Shown in pieces: positions 12,024 to 31,008 of a DNA stretch of 64,000 nucleotides (position 1 is its first letter; every line of letters begins with the position of its first letter). This DNA comes from Litomosoides sigmodontis (lineage: Eukaryota; Nematoda; Chromadorea; Rhabditida; Onchocercidae). A program made the translations under genes and the position numbers. Below the pieces are notes generated by a model. That model saw only the letters and a list, made by a program, of their open reading frames with translations, did not search any database and was not told the DNA's origin. The DNA lies in the NCBI GenBank assembly GCA_963070105.1, contig OY718805.1, positions 7,980,001-8,044,000 of the forward strand. Reading direction: 5' to 3'.

Positions 12024-14438
12024 TGGTAAATTCAAATGCTTGAATGATATTTGCTTGATGAATGCATACTTAAGTCTATCAGCCATACCGAAGCAACGAG
12101 AATGTAAAGTTTTGTTGATTCGAAAAAGGCGGTGCGCTGTTTTAAAATTAGCGCCACAAAACGACTTAGTGTTAGCAGAAATGAGAAATGAAAAGAGGAA
12201 GTAGGAATTGATTGTTGAGAATATGATGTTGAATGACGTTGTTGTCTTTGCTAAAATTTCAACCCAATTAGTTAGGTATTTAGGAGGAAGTTAGCTTTTT
12301 TTTTTGAATTTTTTCAATGCAATTAATCTTATTCAACAGGATAGTAAAATGTTTGAAAAAAAAAGAAAATTTCACTACAAATTATAAAATATAAAAAGGT
12401 GAAAATTTTTTTTTGCATATTTTATAATAAGTAATGTGAAATTTGCTAAAATTTGACAACTATTACTAATAATAGAGTTGAAAAAGACAAAGTATTCGTT
12501 CATCATTATTTTTTGTTTTTATTATTGATTTTTTTTGAAGAAAAGTTTTTTTATTCAATTAATTTACCGTATAACGTGGTGACACGTTATGACGTAAAGT
12601 GAAATATTAGCAAATGAACGTCTGGACTATTTGCATTTTGTAGCAGCTTAGGTAGTACAACGAACAGTTGCGGTAGAAATGCCATAAAATTACAAATAAT
12701 AAGTTGTGTAGCGATCAAAATGAACGGATGACTGTAGTGATTGTCCGCTTTGCTACAGTACAGTATGAATACGAATACAGGTAGCGTATTACCGATAATA
12801 CCGTAAAGTGGAAAAAAATAGCAAAGAGTACAATAGCTGCATATCGTTGCGTGATTTGTTCACGTTCATCTCTTACGTTAGCACCATCTTCTGTTTCATC
12901 ACAGATTGAAGATAATGCTTGAAATGAGCAATAGAATAGTGCGGTACAAAACAGGCCAGCACCATTGATTATTTTCACTCTGATTGCGAACAATTTCAGT
13001 GTAATGAGAAAGCGAGCATTTTCAGGTTAGCTAAGCAATAAACTAGCAAGGAATTCAATTACATAATAATTGAAATTATAATTAGCATGCTTTACGCTGT
13101 TGCATAATTATAATTTTATTGCAAATTAACAACACCTCAATTTTTTCATAAACAAATGTTTGCCGATGCTATTATTAATTGCCGCCGTTTGCACGCATGC
13201 ATGCATTGTGCTATTTTTTTGATTGCAAATTTTAAATTGCAAATTAGCTTCACTTCACAACCAAACTTCATTCATAGAGCAATCCAGAAATGATACAAGC
13301 TATTTACAGTGCTAAAAATGATAAAATGAATTTCATTGTCTTTGAACATTTGTCCTCTGCGGATATCGAATATTCCTAACAGTAACACTTTAGCATTGCG
13401 CAACGTCGTACAACGCTTCACGTGTCGTACAACAACAAAGTGTTTATTGCTTTTTTTGTTTTTTTTTTGCTTTTAAAAACATTTCCTTTAAAACTTTCAT
13501 TACAAAAAAATAAGAACTATTGCTAAGTGAAATGATAAATATGTTTAATTTCTGATTATCCCTTATATGTATTATTACTATGATCAATGATATCAACGTG
13601 AGTATGAAACGTGTGTATCAACGCAACGTTTAAAAAAAAACATTTATGTAAAACAATGATGCTACGTGGAGAGATTTAGAATTACGTCATCTTCATTCTT
13701 CCTCTTGAATATTGCAATAAAATTATAACGAGTAAAAGTTACTCATATTCTAGTCGTTGCTACACACGAGTAGTAATAGTAAGTGAATGCGTGAGAAAAG
13801 TGTTGATGGCACGTACGATCACTTACTTCATTTCAGAATTGGTAGAAATGGAAAATTATTAAAATGCATTCATATTCTTTGGCCTATTTGTTTATTTGTG
13901 AAAAATAAATTTGTTAATGGATGTTAGTAAATGAATAAAATGTAATGATTTTAAAAAAAGAAAAATGAAATAAAAAAAGTGATGAAACTTATCATTCGTC
14001 TGATAACGATGAAACAAATGCACTCCGCGAAACAATACAATTCAAGCAAGGCAAATGCTACAGCAAGCATTTCACAGTTTGTTGTAGAAATTGCACACTT
14101 TATTTCATGCAAAATTTCATGCTTGAAAGAATTGCTCAATCGAAATAGACGGATGAGAAGTTGTTGTAAAATTTGTTAAATTCGATAACAAATGTATGAA
14201 ATCTGTTCCTCTTTCTCTTTTGTTATAAAATGCAAGAAAAAAAAAGAGCAACAACAGCAACAGCAAAAAAAAAAAACGTTTCCTTAATTTTTCACTGATT
14301 GTTAACTGTCTTTAATTTTAATTTCAGAACTGGAAACTTCTCATTTCAGCAGTGAAGTTGAATTGAGTGTGAAACGATGAAATATGATTAGCAATGAAAC
14401 AACAAAAGTTTGCAGCAACTACGTGATGGTGAGAATTA

Positions 14439-14580
<142 letters not shown>

Positions 14581-16483
14581 AAGAAAATAAAAAGTCAATA
14601 TTTAAAAAAAATTTTATTCATTAAGAATTTATAATTAATTAATTTATGTTATTTGCTAGCTTGAAATACATACAGTTTATTTGAAAGCAAAAAAAGAATT
14701 GAAAATGAAGGAAATGAAAGTAATCGGAATTTGCTAACTGTTTCTATCCATCGAACATAGAGTAATCGATCGTTAATTGAAATGCCAACGGTAAATTTCA
14801 CTCGCAAATACACTGATAAAATGATTTAATATAATAGTTAATGCTAATTTGAAATTCAATATGCAAGTATTGATTGCAATTAATATCATTTAGTAATAAG
14901 TGATCGTTAATTTGTATGAATAAAGTTATCAGTAAAGTTAAATCAATGATTGATGAAGCTTTTAGTAAAACTTTTACAGTTTGCAATATCTTAAAAAAAG
15001 TGGTAAAGTACAGCGTAAAAGGTTCACGTACACTTTTACGTGCAGCGTAAAAGTTGAAAATTGTAAATTAGCATGTAGTAATGAAAGATGGATGTCTTCT
15101 AGATTTATAAATAGTTTAAAAGATAAATTTCTCTGTGCGTCAGAAATGCTACTATCAATGACTAATAAATTTGTTTACTTTTTTCTAAATATTTTACCTG
15201 AGCAATTAATTGATGGACCGTTGAATGGAACAGTAAAATTTCATTGAAATGGTGAGGTTGATTATTTATCAGTCTTTTATTGAAACGTTTAATTTTTTTC
15301 TTTAATCACAAATAACGATCAATGTGTGAAAATATAAAATTGTATTGAGAAATAACTAATTAACAACTAATATTTTTTAAATCAAATTTTTGACAATACT
15401 GTTCTTATCTTCTGTTTACACTATGGTAATACATCAAATGTAACCTGTGCTTTCATAAAATTTTAAAAATTTAAAAAAGAAAAGCTAATTGTTAATTCAT
15501 ATTTTATTATTTTGTACAGCATGTTATGACCTACTTGTCACATATTTATTTTGCATCATATCATATCGCATACTTTATATACTGTTATCATAATATGTTA
15601 TCACCTATTTTTTTAAAAATTTTTTTAAAATTTTATAGAATTCAAAAATTTTACCAACTTTCGCTATCAACTTATCAACATATTTGTCAGTGAGTTCAGC
15701 CTCAAATCATTTTCCTCAAAACGGTTCGATTAGAAGGTTTCAATTAATTTCCAACATTGCATTTAAAGAAAAAATTTGCTACACCTATTTTTGACTGTCA
15801 CATTTTATCATTTGTAATTTGTGTATTAAATTAAAATTTTCATCCTAAAAAATTTCCTCCCCTTCACTTTCACATTGAAAACGATTAGCAGCAGTAGCAC
15901 ATGAGGTGGATGAGACGTTTAAAAAAAAAAAAAATGTCGTAGCACATGCTGTATGTTTCATTCGTAGTATTTAAACATAATGATGCCCGTGTCAGATAAA
16001 CGTATAAGAGTTGAGCAATTTTAATGTTCATTAACGAAAACTGGAAATTTTTCGAAAATTTAAATGTCCTCTTTTGAAATTTAAAGATTCGCAAAAAAAA
16101 AAGAATGTTAATATCTCCATCCAACCGGCTATATACATGCATGCATTCATTCATTCATTCATTCATTTCTCATCATCATTTCCTCCTTCCTCTTTTCCTT
16201 CACTTCCTTTTCATTCCATTATTTTTTTTTCCTCCGAAGAATATTGGCAAATACTCATATTTCCCACTCATTTAATAATCATTTCAACATTTCATTGCGA
16301 AACTGCTCCATTCACCTGACGTAATTAGTTAATTAATTAATCCAATGATACCATGCATTTCATCAACGAATTCCTTCGTCGCACTAAGCTGATTTGATTA
16401 ATCTCAAATACTTTTGAAAGAATGAAACTTCCATACGGTTCAACTAATTATTTTCATCATTACCATCACCATTAATAACATCA

Positions 16484-16553
16484 ACAAACAACAACAACAC
16501 CAACAACAACAACAAACAAACAACAACAAACAACAACAACAGCAACGACATTC
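16484..16553 (+). promoter_or_regulatory. CAA-repeat tract immediately before the PAN gene start
   Basis: About 70 bases made of CAA, CAAA and CAACAACAG units end 16 bases before the start codon of the triple-PAN gene. If transcribed it would form an unstructured, G-poor leader. No trans-splice acceptor is evident between it and the ATG, so it may belong to the 5' UTR. Confidence 0.45.
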
Positions 16554-16568
16554 TTTGTTGCAAACATT

Positions 16569-22333
<5,765 letters not shown>

Positions 22334-24954
22334 TGAAAGAGTTATAACGAATGATAGAAGTGATATAATGCAAATGTAATTTAAAAAAAAAGCAAAAAAT
22401 TTAATTTAATTTTTAAACAAAAATTTTTGATAAATTATTTGAAAGAAATTTTTTGCAAATTAAATTTTTTTCATTTTTTTTTTTCACAATTATTGCAAGA
22501 CGATTGGATCTTGCATTAAAAATTTCCTTGATTAGCATAAAATATGTTTTCGCCTAAATATTCAAGTAAAATTAAAGTATGATTCAGTGAATTTATCTGA
22601 AAGTTTCTATTTTAACAAATTTAATAATTTGTAATTAATTAGAGCCAAAAAATAAGTTAAAATCGATTTATACAAAATTTCTCACTCCGATTTCCGCACA
22701 TTTTTAAAATTAAAAAAAAACTATCGGTTAAGCAATTGAAAAAAAAAATTTTGTTAAGAATTTTTGACAAATTAAATCAGCTAAAATTTGCAATTTTACA
22801 CAAAACCATTGCATTGACGTGATAAAGTTTGATTACAAACTATTTCAGCTCTAATTCTATAACTGTTTACGCAGAGGGAAATAAAGATTGAAATAAATTC
22901 AATCAAATCCATCTCACTTATATGATTGATATGGGAAAATGAATTTGATATATTAATTGTAAATCAAAATTATCACTTAATTTTACGTGAGAAAGTGCAA
23001 ACGTATGGCTCTTTGTAAGGTATGATGTAAGGGATTATTAAACATCTTTCTTTTACTGCCAACCTAAACACAGCACGCATCATTCCGCTTCGGCATTTTT
23101 ACTTTTCACTTGTGAAATTTGAAACTTTAATTGATTCGTACTTTTGCATTCAGCGGCTAGCATTTGCAACAACAGCAACAACACTATTAGTCAGTTATTA
23201 TTTGATAAATTTAGTCATCGATGGAGCAACTTTCGATCTTCCCTTTCTTCTCTCTTATTTATTGATCGATAATTCAATAAAATTTACCATTTCGCATTTG
23301 ATAATATTTGCCTAACTTTTTTTTTCAGCGTATTTTAAATCTGCAAAAATGCTTCAATTTTTGCTAATAAAATATTTAAACATTTAGAAAAGGAAATTAC
23401 CATTGTAATTGTTAGACATTTAAATGCTTCCATTGGAGAGGAGAACTGATGACTAAATGTTTTGCTGAAAATTTGCATAAATAATAAAGAAATGAAAGAA
23501 TGGGAAATTTGAAGTGAATGTCGCTACCTTAAAATGATAATACGATATTATCATGATAACATCGTATAGAATAAGTAATATGATAACATCATAATATTGA
23601 TAATATCAGTCGTACAATTTTACAAATATGCTGAAATTTAACAAATAAAATTTGCAAACTTCCTCCTTTTCTTCCATGCAAATCCGCTCTTTTTTTTTTT
23701 AATTAATTCAAAAATTTTTATTGACTTTTATGATTTATTCAAACAAGTGTAAATTCTCAGACTTCTTATTGCCGTCAAATATTAAAAGATAGTAGATGTT
23801 GAAAAGTTAAAAGTTCACTAAATGATTCATTAAGTAATTTGCACTAATAGCTTTTTTCTACAATTTCTAATTAAAGTTTGAACATTGCAAGAAACAAAAA
23901 AAACAAGGAGGAAAACTTTTCCAGCATTTATTTACTATTTTATTTTAAAAAAAATTTGAATAGCATACAAGACTCAACTAAATAAGCGTTTGATTATGCA
24001 AAGCATCAAAAAATTAAGCTTAATTTAACTAATTAAAGTATTTGGAAAGATATCATTATTAATACATATATGTGTGCGTGTGTAATTTATCTGCAACACT
24101 TTCCAAAGGCTTCTGGTGCAACGGCTAAATTATTAATACAAAAGAATTTTCCCAATAGTTTCACTTTATTTTTGATTGATTAGCTGGCATAACAAGAAGG
24201 AATTACCGTCCGATAAAATTTGTGGTGCAAAAGATGTGAGGTTGTAAAATTCCTTTGTCGGCATCGTCTAATTTCATCGTCGCTTATGCTGCTAGATAGA
24301 GTCTCCCAGGATAGATAGTAAACGTAAAATTTTTGATTCTCACACAGTACATCGGTGCTTTTCTTGCAAAAATTATAATTTGTGCAGTTGTGAGAATTTT
24401 TTTTAAATTTATTTTTCATCCTCAATTGTGCAATTGTCAAATTTAATTAGGCAAATTTGCTAAAATATTTAATTTAATTGTTTTGTTATTAAATTGAGCA
24501 CATTTTGCACATTCTTTGCAATATAACACACATACACATAAAAAGTTAGCTAACTCTTTTACACCAATAAAATATCAAACGATGGAAATTGCAATAGTGA
24601 ATTTATTGAAAATGAAAGATAAGCGTTTCATTTATTAATTTTTTTTCTCACACTTCCACTAAACAATTTATAAAATTAATTTAATTTCCTTTGTTTTAGC
24701 GGAGTTTACTTTACTACCTGTATGGCAGGAATTGTACGAGTAGGTGTGGTTTGAGCGTTTTTTGTGAAGGGGGGAGGTTCGTACAGTAATGTACAGTATG
24801 TCTGCTAACGCATACGTACCACTTTAAAATATCAGATGTATTGCATTGTAGGCGAAGTCAAAATACACTTGTTTGTTCGAGAGAGAAGGTGGCAATCAAT
24901 GTGTCGTTTGTATTAGGAAAGTGTAGATGTTTGTTTCTATGGTAAAAATTATGA

Positions 24955-25175
24955 TTGATTACTGTAATAAGTGAAGTATTGAGTGTGATTCACTGTAAAA
25001 GGTAAAATTGTGAGTGATTACTGTACAGGACAACATTTTAAGTGATGTACTGCAAAAAGAAAATCATAATTATGGGTAATGATGTACTACAAGGAAATAA
25101 TTCTTATTAGTGATGTACTGCGAAAAATCATAATTATGAGTGTTGTACTGTAAAAGGTAAAACTCCTACTGTAAG
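24955..25175. repeat. degenerate minisatellite with GTGATGTACTG core
   Basis: Cores such as gtgatgtactgcaaaa, gtgattactgta and gtgttgtactgtaaaagg recur about seven times at roughly 30-45 base spacing, joined by aaaatcataattatg-like segments. It lies 200-400 bases before the Meteorin-like start, possibly in its promoter. Confidence 0.7.
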
Positions 25176-25231
25176 TGATCAAACGTTTTATGATAGGAAT
25201 GAGATTTAACGAGTGTGATGGGTTACGATAA

Positions 25232-25298
25232 TATATATATATATTTTGATATAAATCAGTATGTATATATATATACTTTTTGATATAAATCAGTATGT
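25232..25298. repeat. tandem duplication with TTGATATAAATCAGTATGTA unit
   Basis: A 20-base unit ending in tatgtat is present twice, separated by (TA)n, directly before the Meteorin-like first exon. Confidence 0.8.
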
Positions 25299-25340
25299 AT
25301 TGGATGATTTGCAATATTTTATATTCATTCCTATCATTCC

Positions 25341-25342
25341 AG
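25341..25342 (+). promoter_or_regulatory. possible spliced-leader acceptor of Meteorin-like gene
   Basis: A ttcctatcattccAG acceptor ends 6 bases before the start codon, with no donor-bearing exon recognised upstream. Trans-splicing at this site would fit the common nematode arrangement. Confidence 0.4.
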
Positions 25343-25348
25343 CAATTA

Positions 25349-25406
25349 ATGATGATTCATGAAGATTGTGGTGGCGCTGCTGCTGCTGGTGGTGGCGGTG
25401 GCGGTA

Positions 25407-25440
<34 letters not shown>

Positions 25441-28400
25441 TGGTGGTGGTTGGTTTCGATATGGTAGCCGATCTTCCTCTATTCCTCTTCAGCTGTTAAT
25501 GTTATTCCTTTACACATGCAAATTTAATGCATTAATAACAATTGATGAAATCAATAATAACTGGAAGCACAATACACATTGTTCATGGTATTCAAGGTAT
25601 TTCCTATTTCATTTAAAATTTATTATTTCAAAGAATAAATTATTCTAGCAAAAGTTTTAATGAATATATTTCATTTTGTGGTAGTTGCCTTCTTTAATTT
25701 AAAATTTGAGCATTTTAATTTTTTTTTTAAAAATTATTTTAGCTTATCACAAACGCATACATTATAAATTATCATTTTTTATAAGTATTATATATATTGT
25801 ATTATAAATTAAACTTAGTCCATATGAAAAATATGAGAAATAAGAAGTAGAAATAATCATCGTTAGGTTTTTCAACTCATGCTTTACCCCTTATTGCTAT
25901 ATTGATAGGGAAAATGTTTTCAATTTATTCATTTTGATCTTTCATTTAATCATATTTTATTAGCAATTAGCATTAAGTACAAGCTGAAATGATTACTTGC
26001 TTCTCAGCTCTTTTTTCTAGAGAGGCAGTGAAGTGTAAAATTTCAAGAATATTTTAGAAGCATTTTAGAGATAAATTTTGACATAAATTTATCGAACACT
26101 TGAAACACTTATGTTTTAATTTTTAAATTGGTTAATTTGATGAAATTTCAACTGCTCCAGCAGTGTGTATAATTGAGCAAAACATTTTTGTGAGTGATGA
26201 AAAAAAAATTTTGAGAAGTTCTCTGATAGGAGCTTTTTCCCACTGCAAGAAGTACTGCTCCCAACTGATGTACCTGAGATAAGGAACAAAATGGAGTGGG
26301 TGTCATCGGACAGGCGCATGGGAATGCGATGACCTTCGCAAGTGACATTTGACATTTTTTTTTTCACTCACAGAAAGAGGAAAAAAATATTGAAGTAATT
26401 TCTACCGCTTTGCTAATATCTAAAAAATAAAATTTTAAACTGAATTTTGACATTTATTTCAAAAAATTTTGATTTTAATTTCTTGCTTATTTAAAAAATT
26501 TCCAAAATATAATAATTGTGACTTAAATACCAATCATTAAATAATGCAAATCGTAGGAAAAATACATCAAAATTATCCAATAACAGTGAAATGAAATAAT
26601 TGCAGAATATTTGTTAATTAAATTATACGTAAAATTTAAAATTTATCAAATTATACTTGCTCATATGCAATTGAAATAAACTTTTCTGTAATAATTTTTC
26701 TATCGTTGATTTTTCCTATCCGATTTTTATTTGAAATGAAAAAAATTTTCTTTTCTTTTTATTTTTTTGAAACGCCGAAACGGTTACACGCGCTATTGCA
26801 CATAATTGCTTGTAATAGGAGGAAATTAAAAATCAATCAAAAAAGTGAGAGAGAGGACGAGAGAGTTGAATGCCTAAAATGAAATAATAATTAATTGTCC
26901 AAAAATTATCGGATCGTCTCTCCTCTCTTGGTTTTTCTTGTAAAAAAACATTAAAAATTGTATTTTTTAAAATGCTTCTCCTTTTTTTTTTGAAAAAAAA
27001 TCAATTGAAATTAAAAATTTAAATTGATTTAAACGATTGAAAGAGCGATAGCATAACACTTTTTAGCTTCCTTCACAAAGCTTCCCTTCTCCCTCTCTCC
27101 GTCATTAGTCATAGCCATTTGTATTGTACGCTCAATTGACTTTACACTGTGATCAACAACCGTTACATTTCAAATATCAATTTGCCCTTTTTACATTATA
27201 GCTTTTCTTCCACCATATCATTATTCATTCTTTCTCTCTTCCTCTCTCCCTCCCTCTTTTACCTCTCTTTCATTCTTCCAATGCATTATCACAAGTTTAT
27301 TTTGAAAAAAATAAAAAATAAAATAAAATGAAATAAGATTTTATAAAAGATAATGATAAGCATTATCATTCCCTGCTTCTACATTCTGTCGATATTGACA
27401 AATTTTCAATTTAAGGAACGATTAATAAAAGAAATTATTTCTCTTTAAGAGAAATAATAAACATAATTTAAACATTATGAATTAATGCAAATGTTGCTAA
27501 GAAATTTGTTGAAATAAATTGAAATAAAATAATGAAATTTAAAAAGTACGAATGGAAATTTATTTTACGTTAGCAGTTGAATAAGCATCGTTAATTGCAA
27601 ACTTATTAATTAACTAAATGTTAAAATATTAAAACTTCTTTGCACTAGATTACATTAGCAAATGATAAAATTTCTAAAATTTAATTCAAAAATTATTGAA
27701 ATTAACACAAAAAAAGCTGTCAATATGCATATTGTATACACCGAATCATTGAGCAATTTCAAATAATTTCATCGTTTTAATCAATCATTAAAATTACTTA
27801 ATTAATTTTCAGTGGCGGAATTGATGATAAAACAATTCAAAAAGCTAACCTAACATGTAGCAGTGGTTACTTTCAGTGGAATGATCCAATTGGTGGGATG
27901 CACATTCGTTTCCTAATGAATGATGCAAACGGAGAACGAATTTGTCTTCGAATTCATTTTATCCAAGCTTTTAAAGTATTTTATCACATATCGAGTATGT
28001 ATGCATATACTTAAATTACTTAAATATAATATATATACATATATTATATTAAAATAATTTGATTCAAAAACAGTCAAAATTATCACATTAAAGCTATCAA
28101 TGTGCATATTATGCACTAAGTTATTCAATAATTTCAAATAATTTCATTGTTTCAATCAATCATTAAAATTGTTTATGCATGCATGTGTATGTATATATTG
28201 AAAAAAAAATATAAAAAGAGAAAAAAAAGATTTTTTTTCCTTAATAAAATAAATTTTCAATTTACAGATGGCAGTAAGCATGATCGTTTATTAAATGTTG
28301 CGAAAGAATTTCAAAAATGCGCAAATATGCAAATAGACGTAATACTTTTTATCGAAGCTTATCAAATGAAAATTTGGAAGGAACGAATTGCCGGTTTTCG

Positions 28401-29182
28401 CTATGAAATTTTACCGCAATCATTAATTACTACTACTGCTTCTCCCACTACTCCAATTGCTGGTGCTGCTGAGGAAGGGACATCGTGTAGCATTTGTTCA
28501 GACACTGATATTGTGAATGCGTTTTGCAACATTGCCGACTTTGGTTTGTCCTTTTGATCTCACGCCACTTTCATCGAAGTGAACAACTAAAATATGAAAG
28601 TGAGAGGGAGGATTGAAATTAAAATGCAACTTTACATTTATCAATTGATACATGTATACATATATGAGATTTAGGAAAAAAAATTATAGAAAAATGCCGA
28701 TTTTTTTCAATTGTATCAATCAAACGAGAAAAACAAAAAGTTAAGATTAAGCGAAATAAAATTTCCTTTTCCTTTTTTTGTTTCAGTATTTACTGGTCAT
28801 CAAAGTAATAATGGAGATGAGAATCAGATTGTGGTCGATAAAATACTGCGAAGGCCATTACGTCATCATCAACTTATCCAACGAAGAAATAGTCAGAATA
28901 TTTTAAACGGTAAATTTTTTTTTGCTGTTTCATTTTTAAATTATGATTTTTTTTTGAAAAAATTTTTATGTTTGAAATTTTCAATCAAACATTGGTTATT
29001 TTGATTTTTAACTAATTTTAGCATCAGTGATTGGTTGCTCATACAAAAACGATGAAATTAATCGAATTTACATTGGAAAAATGCAATTTGATTCGGTACA
29101 TATCATTTGTTCGCCAACAATTTTCCATTATATGCAAATTGCTCAGGAACAATCCGAAAATACGCCTTGTCAATTGCTGTGA
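25349..29182 (+). CDS. Meteorin-like secreted protein
   Basis: Five exons (25349-25596, 27813-27994, 28268-28543, 28787-28909, 29022-29182) give 329 residues. After an N-terminal stretch of about 28 mostly Gly residues (with four Ala and one Ser), a hydrophobic segment near 46-63 (LQLLMLFLYTC) would be the signal sequence. The mature part follows vertebrate Meteorin: HCSWYSSGGIDD for CSWxGSG, LTCSSGYFQWNDPIGG for the cysteine and W-P-G core, then ICLRIHFIQAFKVFYH, AGFRYEILP, CSICSDTDIVNAFC and DFVFTGH. The last exon supplies GCSY, HIICSP and TPCQLL. About ten cysteines keep the family spacing. Meteorins are secreted neurotrophic or cytokine-like factors in vertebrates; the nematode role is not known to me. 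Start: the first of two ATGs just after a TCATTCCAG acceptor. Confidence 0.85.
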
Positions 29183-31008
29183 TAGCTATCTCTCTTTCCA
29201 TGCTGGGTAATCCTTTCTTCATACAATGCAATTTTTTTTATCAGGAAAACGTTGTTCGAGATTAAATATCAGTGAAATTTATAAAATATTTCTTACTAAT
29301 GAAAAATTAGAATTTAAATTCATCTTACAAAATAAATTAAATTAACAAATTATGTGAACATCAGTAAAGTTGATGATCAAAATATAGCGGTGAAAAAGTC
29401 ATCAGCGTTGAAATTAATTAGTGTGGTAGAAATAATTGTTCGCGGGAAATTTATAAATTCTATTAGCTACAAAATAAATTTCACTCAGTAGCAAGTTCAA
29501 GCCTCTTTATATTCTTAATTGCAGATACTGTTAATTAATAGAAAAGGAAAATGTTCAGTAAAACCTTTTTTTGATTTTTTGAATTTATTTTTGTGTTAAG
29601 TATTAATTCTTTGATAGTGAATATAGGGATGTTGCGAGTGAAATGCATACGATTTACGGTATCATCCACTGGATAAATTGAGGTGTCGGGCAGTTTGAAG
29701 GACAATGTCAGAAATGCTGTTATCGCTTGTGCTGGCTGATTAGAAGCTAATTGATTCGAACTGCCAATTTCAATGGATAGATGGGTGCTATCTTTTCTAT
29801 TTATTTAAGAAAACAATGCTCATTCACTTTTAGCATTATTATACTGATAATATCTGCAGAAAAAAGGACTAGCATTCGGTTGGGTAATAAATTAAAGTGA
29901 ACTGGGCTGCATATGATCAATTTACGCAACCATTCGATTAATAAACAATTAATCATTAATTTTTAATGAATTTTTAATAATATTTGCACTTTTCATACTC
30001 TTGTCTACTTCCCTTTCTTATCGCATAAGATGATTTCAGTATTTTGAAAAAAACACACTTGCAACCTGGCATGCATCTCTTAAACGGCATTGAATTCAAA
30101 AATCTTTGTAAAGATACTGATAGTAAAGGCGATAATTTAAGTGCTTATTAAAGTAACGTACTACCTAGTTCTCCTAAAATTTACCACAACCTCTTTCACC
30201 TATAGTGTACACCAAGTGTTGTGTTCAAACAAAAGCGATTGAGATATCAAATACAGAGAGGAGAAAAAAACACCACATTTAATTTATAGAAAATCAAAAC
30301 ATTTCATTTCTATTTCATAGCATTGATAGGCAATGATTCAAGCATGCCCAAAATGCTTCTTTACTAATTGAAACTCTGCAATTGCTCTCAACCTAAAGTT
30401 TTTAAAATATCATACAATTTTTCAACATTATCTGGGTGTTGAAGCTTGCATACTGTGAGGAAACAGTGACTCTCATCGTTGCTTTAGTTAGGATGAAAAA
30501 GAGAGGCTGGTCGGACCTATTTACTTCCTATTCAACGAAACAGGTACCCTTCAATATGATATGAAATACTTACGAACAGTAACAAAATCCTTTGAAAATA
30601 CTACTACTAAATTTGTTAAGAAAATTGAAACCATAAATTTAAAAAAGTTTACGAAAAAAATATTATATACAAAGTAAGGAACAAATTTCAGGTCAAAATT
30701 TTTACACTGCGTGAAGACACTTTAAATAATTTAAACTAATTTAAGGTTTTTTGGCTTTTTGGCTTGCTCTACCCCAAATTTGCATTAATTCTGAAACTGT
30801 ATGCTATAAATTCAAAAATATATCAAATGCATTGAAAACGAAATTAGTAATAAATATCCTGTATTAACATTCGTATAATAATCCAAAAAAACCACTTTTT
30901 CTATTTTCAAAAAATCAGACTGTTCCTTCACACCCATTTACTAGAGGAAAATTCCAGGTATTTTTCATATATTACAACCCGTTTGGTTAAATGAACATCC
31001 AAACAAAA
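29183..31008. other. intergenic between convergent genes
   Basis: The Meteorin-like gene and INTS8 end towards each other. An AATAAA near 29331 may serve the former. No coding exon was recognised in between. Confidence 0.65.

Larger units (their letters stand above)
10664..12993 (-). pseudogene. decayed inverted copy of the 7TM receptor
   Basis: Recognisable homologues of all five receptor exons lie in order on the minus strand, near 12993-12640, 12250-12070, 11680-11570, 11449-11361 and 11110-10664. Lesions: a one-base shift in a T-run in TM1 of exon 1; loss of about 23 bases around the exon 1 donor; a frameshift in exon 2 just before LLTLSRFVALIL; a TAG replacing the Trp codon near the end of exon 3, with the exon 3 acceptor AG gone; and a 19-base tandem expansion in exon 5 that shifts frame at TM6. 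The last exon stays open and ends with TM7, HFIYSKQSRDVLRSR. Intron 1 is still almost identical to the intact copy. Homopolymer sequencing errors might explain one lesion, not all. Confidence 0.85.
22334..25348. other. intergenic, PAN gene to Meteorin-like gene
   Basis: No supported gene. An ORF of 86 codons on the minus strand (24440-24180) ends near an AATAAA and has mixed composition, but I found no upstream exon or family match. A palindromic ATTATCATGATAAC patch lies near 23545-23615, and degenerate repeats lie at 24955-25175. Confidence 0.55.

Noticed and set aside
24180..24440. 86-codon minus-strand ORF ending near an AATAAA
   Set aside because: Composition is plausible, but no upstream exon, signal peptide or family match was found.
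26116..26367. Minus-strand ORFs within the Meteorin-like intron 1
   Set aside because: Two overlapping frames are open at once, with no splice context, which suggests chance.
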